This document shows positions 59,368 through 64,000 of a stretch of 64,000 nt of DNA, piece by piece (the first letter of the stretch is position 1; each line of letters begins with the position of its first letter). The translations under genes and the position numbers were made by a program. The notes below the pieces were generated by a model that had not been told where the DNA came from, did no database searches, and saw only the letters and a program-made list of their open reading frames with translations. Source of the DNA: JACKGW01 sp964586025 (GTDB lineage Bacteria; Planctomycetota; PLA2; JAEUHO01); NCBI GenBank assembly GCA_964586025.1, contig CAZPGF010000001.1:29915-93914 (forward strand), in the 5' to 3' direction.

Positions 59368-61368
59368 TTGGCGGCGATTCCCGACGAGATCATCCAGCGC
59401 GTCCGCGACGCGCACGACATCGTCGACGTCGTCGGTCGCACGCTCGAACTGAAGCGCTCGGGCGCTGCGTGGAAAGCGTGCTGTCCCTTCCACGAGGAGA
59501 AGACGCCGTCGTTCCAGGTCAATCAGCGCCTGCAGATCTTCAAGTGCTTCGGCTGCGGCAAGGGCGGCAACGTGTTCCATTGGCTGATGGAGACGCGCGG
59601 TCTCACCTTCCCCGAAGCGGTCCGTCAACTCGCCGACGAACGCTCGATCGCGGTCCCGCTCGCGCGCGGGGCGGACCCGGGCGTGTCGCGCGACGCGCGC
59701 GCCCGACTCGGCGCCGCACTCGACGCCGCCCACGGCTGGTTTCGTGCGGCGCTCGCCGCCCCGGTCGGAGCCGAGGCGCGCGCGTACCTCGAGCGGCGCG
59801 GCTACGACGCGGCGCGGTGCGCCGAGTTCGGCCTCGGCTTCGCGCCGCCGACTTGGGACGGGCTCGTGCAGGCGCTCGGGCGACGCGGACTCGCCGGAGC
59901 CACGCTGGAGGACGCCGGACTCGCGCGACGCCGCGAGCGGGGCGGCTTCTACGACGCCTTCCGCCACCGGGTGATGTTCCCGATCCGCGACGCGCAGGGA
60001 CGACTGGTCACGTTCGCGGGCCGCACGCTCGATCCCAACGAGAACGCGAAGTACGTGAACGGCCCCGAGACGGCGCTCTTCCGCAAGTCGCACGTGCTCT
60101 ACGCGCTCGATCGCGCCGCACCGGGAATCCGACGTCGCGGCGAAGCCCTCGTCATGGAGGGCTACACCGACGTGCTGATGACGCACGCGCACGGCTTCGA
60201 CCACGCCGTCGCGGCCATGGGCACGGCCTTCACCGACGCGCAGGCGCGGCTTCTCGGCCGCTTTGCCGACCGCGCGGTGCTGCTGTACGACGGCGACGCC
60301 GCCGGTCAGGCGGCCGCCGAGCGGACGCTCGACGTGCTGCTGCCGATCGGACTGGACGTGCGGATCGCCGTGCTGCCCGCCGGTCGCGACGTGGACGAGA
60401 TCCTGCTCGAAGAGGGGCCGGGCGCGCTCGAGGCGATCCTCGCCAACGCTCGCGACTGGTTCGCGCACCGGCTCGCGCGCGAGCGCGAGCGCCACGACCT
60501 CTCGACCGTCCGCGGGCGAAGCGCAGCCGCCGAGTCGTTGCTCGCGACGATCGTCCGGGTCAAGAGCGAGATCGAGCGGACGCTGCGCGTGAAGGAACTC
60601 GCCGAGTCGCTCGGCGGCGACCTCGGAGGCGTCGATGCCGAGGCGGTGCTCCGGCGCGTCGCGGGGGCGTCGCTCGCCCGTCGCGCCGGGGCGTCCGGGG
60701 CGTCCGGGGCGTCCGGGGCGTCCGGTCCGGCGCCGATCCGACGCCGCTCGGCCGCGGCCGTCGACCTCGCCCGGGAGTCCCAGATCGGCTACCTGGCGGG
60801 GGCGTTCGCCGACCCCCTGCTCGCCGACGCGATCCTCCGCTCCGTCGGGCCGGAGGAGTTCCCCAGTCCCGTCCTTCGCCGGATGTACGAGGGGATCCTC
60901 GACCTCGCCGAGTCCGGGCGACCCCTGCTCCGCGAGACCCTCGCGGCCCGGCTCGTCGAGGATGCCGAGGCGCTGGCCGAGTTGGCATCCCTCCCGGACG
61001 ATCCAACCCTGGCCGAGCGGGTACGTTGCCAGATTGCGTTCCTGGAGCAGCGGCGGCTCGCCGAGGAGCGCAAGGAACGCCTTCGCGCCCAGGTGCGGGC
61101 CGCCGCCGCGGGCCTCGTCACGTCGGCCTCCGAGGTTCCGCCCGAAGCGGCCCGCCCGGCGGCAGCGAGGGCCGATCCGGGGCAGACTCCCAGCGGGGGC
61201 CCCGGTCCGGCGGGGGCGCGGTCGGGCGTGCCGCCGGTGAGGCCCGAGGGCGAAATCGAGGAATTCCCTTGCGACGAGATCGATCCTTTGCTCGGCCTCC
61301 CGGTCTTCGACGGCCCCCCGCCCGAGGACCTCGACGACTCCGGCGAGGGCGCGACCCACTCCGGTTGA
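59368..61368 (+). CDS. dnaG: DNA primase DnaG
   Basis: DnaG lays RNA primers for chromosome replication. The 666-residue product has the CHC2 zinc finger (Cys39, His42, Cys60, Cys63 in CPFH and CFGC), the RNA-polymerase-like core with LGFAPPTW, YVNGPETALFRKSHVLY, the TOPRIM acidic motif VMEGYTDVL, then a DxD in LLYDGDAAG, and a C-terminal helicase-binding region. The start is a TTG with CGGAG 7 nt upstream. A linker at about 440-455 is a Gly-Ala-Ser repeat from a 9-bp tandem repeat. It starts the dnaG-rpoD unit. Confidence 0.95.
   Translation: MAAIPDEIIQRVRDAHDIVDVVGRTLELKRSGAAWKACCPFHEEKTPSFQVNQRLQIFKCFGCGKGGNVFHWLMETRGLTFPEAVRQLADERSIAVPLARGADPGVSRDARARLGAALDAAHGWFRAALAAPVGAEARAYLERRGYDAARCAEFGLGFAPPTWDGLVQALGRRGLAGATLEDAGLARRRERGGFYDAFRHRVMFPIRDAQGRLVTFAGRTLDPNENAKYVNGPETALFRKSHVLYALDRAAPGIRRRGEALVMEGYTDVLMTHAHGFDHAVAAMGTAFTDAQARLLGRFADRAVLLYDGDAAGQAAAERTLDVLLPIGLDVRIAVLPAGRDVDEILLEEGPGALEAILANARDWFAHRLARERERHDLSTVRGRSAAAESLLATIVRVKSEIERTLRVKELAESLGGDLGGVDAEAVLRRVAGASLARRAGASGASGASGASGPAPIRRRSAAAVDLARESQIGYLAGAFADPLLADAILRSVGPEEFPSPVLRRMYEGILDLAESGRPLLRETLAARLVEDAEALAELASLPDDPTLAERVRCQIAFLEQRRLAEERKERLRAQVRAAAAGLVTSASEVPPEAARPAAARADPGQTPSGGPGPAGARSGVPPVRPEGEIEEFPCDEIDPLLGLPVFDGPPPEDLDDSGEGATHSG
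60688..60723 (+). repeat. Four tandem copies of a 9-bp unit inside dnaG
   Basis: The unit GGGGCGTCC is repeated four times without mismatch and encodes (Gly-Ala-Ser)n in a linker of DnaG between the TOPRIM core and the C-terminal domain. The reading frame is kept for any copy number. Confidence 0.9.
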
Positions 61369-61423
61369 AGCAAGGCACGGGCGTCTCGCCGCGCCATGAT
61401 GCGGCGCCTCGGGAGCACGACGC

Positions 61424-63142
61424 ATGACGCGACGAGTGGATCCGTTCGTTCCGCCCAGCCCGCTCGACGAGACCGAGCCCGAGATCCTCGCGCTGATCGA
61501 AACGGGAAAGAAGCGCGGCTACCTCACCTACGAGGAACTGAACACCGCCGAGCCGGAGAAGGCGCCCTGCCCGGCGATGATGGACCGGATCCTCCAGACG
61601 ATCGATCTCGCTCAGATCGAGGTTCTCGACGGCGGCGACGCGGCCAAGCGCGAGCGCGAGGCGGCGATCGCGCGCGGCGAGACCCCGCCCGTCGAGCCGC
61701 CGACTCCGGGCCGCCGGGTTTCGAGGGCCTCGTCCACGGAGAGCGTGCTCGACCAGCCGATCTCGACGGAGAAGATCGACGATCCCGTCCGCATGTACCT
61801 CACGCAGATGGGCGAGATCCCGCTCCTCACCCGCGACGAGGAGATCAGCCTCTCGAAGAAGATCGAGATCACCCGCAAGCGTTATCGCCACGCCGTCCTG
61901 GAGAGCGGCGCGGGCATCGCCGCGGCGATCGGCATCCTTCAACAGGTCGCACGCGGGGACATCGCGTTCGATCGCACGCTGCGGATCGGTACCGCCGACC
62001 CGGTGGACAAAGATGATCTCCAGCGGCGCATGCCGTTCAATCTGCGCACGATGGAGAAGATCCTCGCCGACCTGCGCGAGGACATGGCGACGCTCGTCTT
62101 CGGCAATCCGAGTGAGCGCACCGCCGACCACCTTCGCACCCGCGTCCGTACGCGCCGCCTCCGCTGCCTGAAGCTGATGGAGGAGATCGCGATCCAGACG
62201 AAGAAGATCCGCCCGATCCACGAGGAGTGCTACGAGCGCGCCGAAGAGATCGATGACCTTCGGCGCCGCATCCGCGATCTCAAGCGCCGCAAGGGCGAGC
62301 AGATCGAGATCGACGAGTGCGAGGAGCGCCTCAAGGACATCGAGGTGGAGGTCCTCGAGTCGCCCGACGCGTTCGTGAAGCGCTGCGCGGAGATCCGCCA
62401 TCGATTCGCGGAGTACGAGGAGGCCAAGCGCAAGCTGTCCAGCGGCAACCTGCGGCTCGTCGTGTCGATCGCGAAGAAGTACCGCAACCGCGGCCTGACT
62501 TTCCTCGATCTGATCCAGGAGGGCAACACCGGGCTGATGAAGGCGGTCGAGAAGTACGAGTACCGCCGCGGCTACAAGTTCAGCACGTACGCGACGTGGT
62601 GGATCCGACAGGCCATCACGCGTTCGATCGCCGATCAGGCGCGCACCATCCGCATCCCAGTGCACATGATCGAGACGATGAGCAAGATCCGCAACGTCAC
62701 CAAGAAGCTGATCCAGCGCCTCGGACGCGAACCCACCACCGAGGAGATCGCGCAGGCGAGCGGCATCAGCGTCGAAGAGACGAAGCGGGTGATGAAGATC
62801 AGCAAACACCCGATCAGCCTCGATCGCCCGATCGGGGACAGCGAAGACAGCTACTTCGGCGACTTCATCGAGGACGAACAGGCCGAGAGCCCCGTCAACG
62901 CCGCGACCCACGAGATGCTGAAGGACAAGATCGACCAGGTCCTTCAGACGCTGACGTTCCGCGAGCGCGAGATCATCAAGTTGCGCTACGGCATCGGCGA
63001 CGGCTACACGTACACCCTCGAAGAGGTCGGCAAGATCTTCAAGGTCACGCGCGAACGCGTTCGCCAGATCGAGGCGAAGGCGGTGCGCAAGTTGCAGCAC
63101 CCGGTGCGAGCCCGCAAACTCGAAGGATTCCTCGACCAATGA
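61424..63142 (+). CDS. rpoD: RNA polymerase primary sigma factor RpoD
   Basis: The 572-residue primary sigma factor has region 1.1 at the N-terminus, region 1.2 (119-150, DPVRMYLTQMGEIPLL), a non-conserved insert rich in charged helices, region 2 (about 342-415: NLRLVVSIAKKYRNRGL, EKYEYRRGYKFSTYATWW, RTIRIPVHM), region 3 and region 4 with TRERVRQIEAKAVRKLQHP. All parts that bind -10 and -35 boxes are intact, consistent with the TTGACA/TAnnnT sites seen in this window. It follows dnaG by 55 nt, the common macromolecular-synthesis order. Confidence 0.97.
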   Translation: MTRRVDPFVPPSPLDETEPEILALIETGKKRGYLTYEELNTAEPEKAPCPAMMDRILQTIDLAQIEVLDGGDAAKREREAAIARGETPPVEPPTPGRRVSRASSTESVLDQPISTEKIDDPVRMYLTQMGEIPLLTRDEEISLSKKIEITRKRYRHAVLESGAGIAAAIGILQQVARGDIAFDRTLRIGTADPVDKDDLQRRMPFNLRTMEKILADLREDMATLVFGNPSERTADHLRTRVRTRRLRCLKLMEEIAIQTKKIRPIHEECYERAEEIDDLRRRIRDLKRRKGEQIEIDECEERLKDIEVEVLESPDAFVKRCAEIRHRFAEYEEAKRKLSSGNLRLVVSIAKKYRNRGLTFLDLIQEGNTGLMKAVEKYEYRRGYKFSTYATWWIRQAITRSIADQARTIRIPVHMIETMSKIRNVTKKLIQRLGREPTTEEIAQASGISVEETKRVMKISKHPISLDRPIGDSEDSYFGDFIEDEQAESPVNAATHEMLKDKIDQVLQTLTFREREIIKLRYGIGDGYTYTLEEVGKIFKVTRERVRQIEAKAVRKLQHPVRARKLEGFLDQ

Positions 63143-63188
63143 GCGCCGCGGCGAGCGAGACATCGGACCCCGAGGAGCGCTCCCGTTC

Positions 63189-63896
63189 ATGATGCCCACG
63201 ACCGACGACCTGATCCAGCGGCTCCTCTCCCTCAGTGCGCTCGACGCAAGGATTCGCGACCTGAACGAGCGGTTGGAGAAGGCGCCGGCCGCGGTGGCGG
63301 AGCGGGAGGCCGCCGCCAAGGCGCTCGAGGAGAAGGCGGCGCAGGTGCGCGCGAAGCTGCTGCAGCTCCGCGCGCAACGACGCCTTCGCGATGCCGAGGT
63401 GAGGGGACTCGACGCGAAGTTGACCAAGTTGAAGGCCCAGTCGGGGTCCGTGCGATCGAACAAGGAGTTCGTTGCGTTCCGCAGCGAGCTGGCGAACGCC
63501 CAAGCCGAGTCCGATCGTCTGCAGGGCGAGATCCTGAAGATGATCGAGGTCGAGGAGCAGGCCGACGCGCGGATCCGGCAGTTGGACGAGCAGCGCGACG
63601 CGGAGCGGGCTCGCGCGGAGGCGTTGCGCGCAGCGACGCTCGCGCAACTCGGCGACGTCCGCGCCGAGCGCGACGCCCTCGCCCGGGAGCGCGCGGACCA
63701 CGTCGCGGGGCTTCCGAAGGACGCGCTGCAGACCTACGAGCGCTGCCTCCAGGCGCGCGGCTCCGGCATGGCCCATCTGGAAGGCGAGTACTGCGGGGGG
63801 TGCGGGGCGCTCGCCACGCGCAACGACGTGTACGCGGTTCAGAACCGCAGTCGCCTCGTCCCCTGCAAGGCCTGCAATCGCATCCTCTACCTCTGA
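63189..63896 (+). CDS. Coiled-coil protein with C4 zinc ribbon (CdsZ-like)
   Basis: The 235-residue protein is a long coiled coil (about 5-180) followed by a zinc ribbon, CGGCGALATRNDVYAV and CKACNRILYL (CxxC twice). This is the DUF164/C4-type zinc-ribbon family, often next to housekeeping genes and implicated in protein secretion or RNA-linked roles. It has no signal peptide. GAGGAG lies about 10 nt before ATG 63189; the next codon is also ATG. It follows rpoD by 46 nt. Confidence 0.85.
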   Translation: MMPTTDDLIQRLLSLSALDARIRDLNERLEKAPAAVAEREAAAKALEEKAAQVRAKLLQLRAQRRLRDAEVRGLDAKLTKLKAQSGSVRSNKEFVAFRSELANAQAESDRLQGEILKMIEVEEQADARIRQLDEQRDAERARAEALRAATLAQLGDVRAERDALARERADHVAGLPKDALQTYERCLQARGSGMAHLEGEYCGGCGALATRNDVYAVQNRSRLVPCKACNRILYL

Positions 63897-63935
63897 AGGG
63901 CCGAGCAGGCTGGTGTCCGTTCAGGTGGTCTCTGA

Positions 63936-63969
63936 CCTTGCGGATGTGCGGCTTCGCAGATCGGGGGCG
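63936..63969 (+). repeat. Intergenic repeat copy B (window end)
   Basis: This 34-nt segment matches copy A (3369-3402, minus strand) at 31 of 34 bases, with changes only in the four bases between the CCTTGCGGA block and the following 21-nt block. It begins 39 nt after the stop of the zinc-ribbon gene, in the same sense. A GGTGGTC lies just before it, as AGTGGTC does before copy A. A hairpin of TGCG and CGCA with loop GCTT can form inside it. The rest of the 104-nt tail (63897-64000) holds no recognised gene. Confidence 0.65.
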
Positions 63970-64000
63970 CCGGCCGCCGTGTCGGGCTTGAGTGATCCAC

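Noticed and set aside
63897..64000. Possible 5' part of RNase P RNA after the zinc-ribbon gene
   Set aside because: The conserved GAGGAAAGTCCGGGCT core is not present, and most of the structure is explained by the intergenic repeat; the window ends too early to decide.
1..64000. CRISPR arrays, transposases, tRNA or rRNA genes
   Set aside because: No regularly spaced direct repeats, no transposase motifs, and gaps are too short and lack cloverleaf or rRNA signatures.

Overview
This is a very GC-rich, densely packed bacterial chromosome segment: about 50 protein genes, no intergenic gap over 300 bp, no rRNA or tRNA gene, and no phage, transposon or CRISPR array. Lineage is not proven. The mix of secreted proteins of unknown function, a VIT/vWA protein, a Hanks-type kinase, an FHA-like membrane protein, HEAT repeats and large pilin-like proteins with calcium-loop repeats suits an uncultured Planctomycetota-like bacterium. 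An AnmK homologue suggests that it recycles peptidoglycan.

Layout. 1-8 kb: the start of a lipoprotein gene, pyrB-pyrI (aspartate transcarbamoylase), an alpha/beta hydrolase, an orphan ParA, TruD and two coupled secreted proteins. 8-15 kb: gyrA, a lipoprotein resembling Ntn-hydrolases, a membrane M48 peptidase and a secreted protein. 15.4-21.8 kb: a three-gene minor-pilin operon of PilX-, PilV- and PilW-like proteins; the middle one has 1372 residues and carries many aspartate-rich loops. 22-33 kb: rsmG-mazG, a glutamate-cysteine-ligase-like enzyme fused to CBS domains, a frameshifted secreted protein, an M50 protease, anmK, dut, a fused peptide ABC ATPase and a CDGSH protein. 33-40 kb (minus strand): an FHA-like membrane protein, hutH, hisS and a cystathionine beta-synthase/gamma-lyase pair. 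40-49 kb: ComF, an orphan adenine methyltransferase, an AsmA-like protein, a DUF368 lipid translocase, a PilZ protein and RecJ. 49-64 kb: SelB, a secreted protein, a kinase-YkgJ pair, the VIT/vWA protein, HEAT repeats, KsgA, DnaG, RpoD and a C4 zinc-ribbon coiled-coil protein.

Organisation. Genes are tightly coupled: many start codons overlap the previous stop as ATGA or GTGA. Several transcription units have a TAnnnT -10-like hexamer only 6-9 nt before the start codon, which suggests leaderless mRNAs. At divergent gene pairs a symmetric 10-mer of the form AnnnTAnnnT could serve both strands. A short intergenic repeat recurs downstream of truD, after mazG and after the zinc-ribbon gene at the end of the window.

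The best candidates for new biology are the giant minor-pilin operon, the GCL-CBS fusion, the intergenic repeat family and the leaderless or symmetric promoter layout. Functions are inferred from motifs read by eye; no database search was run.
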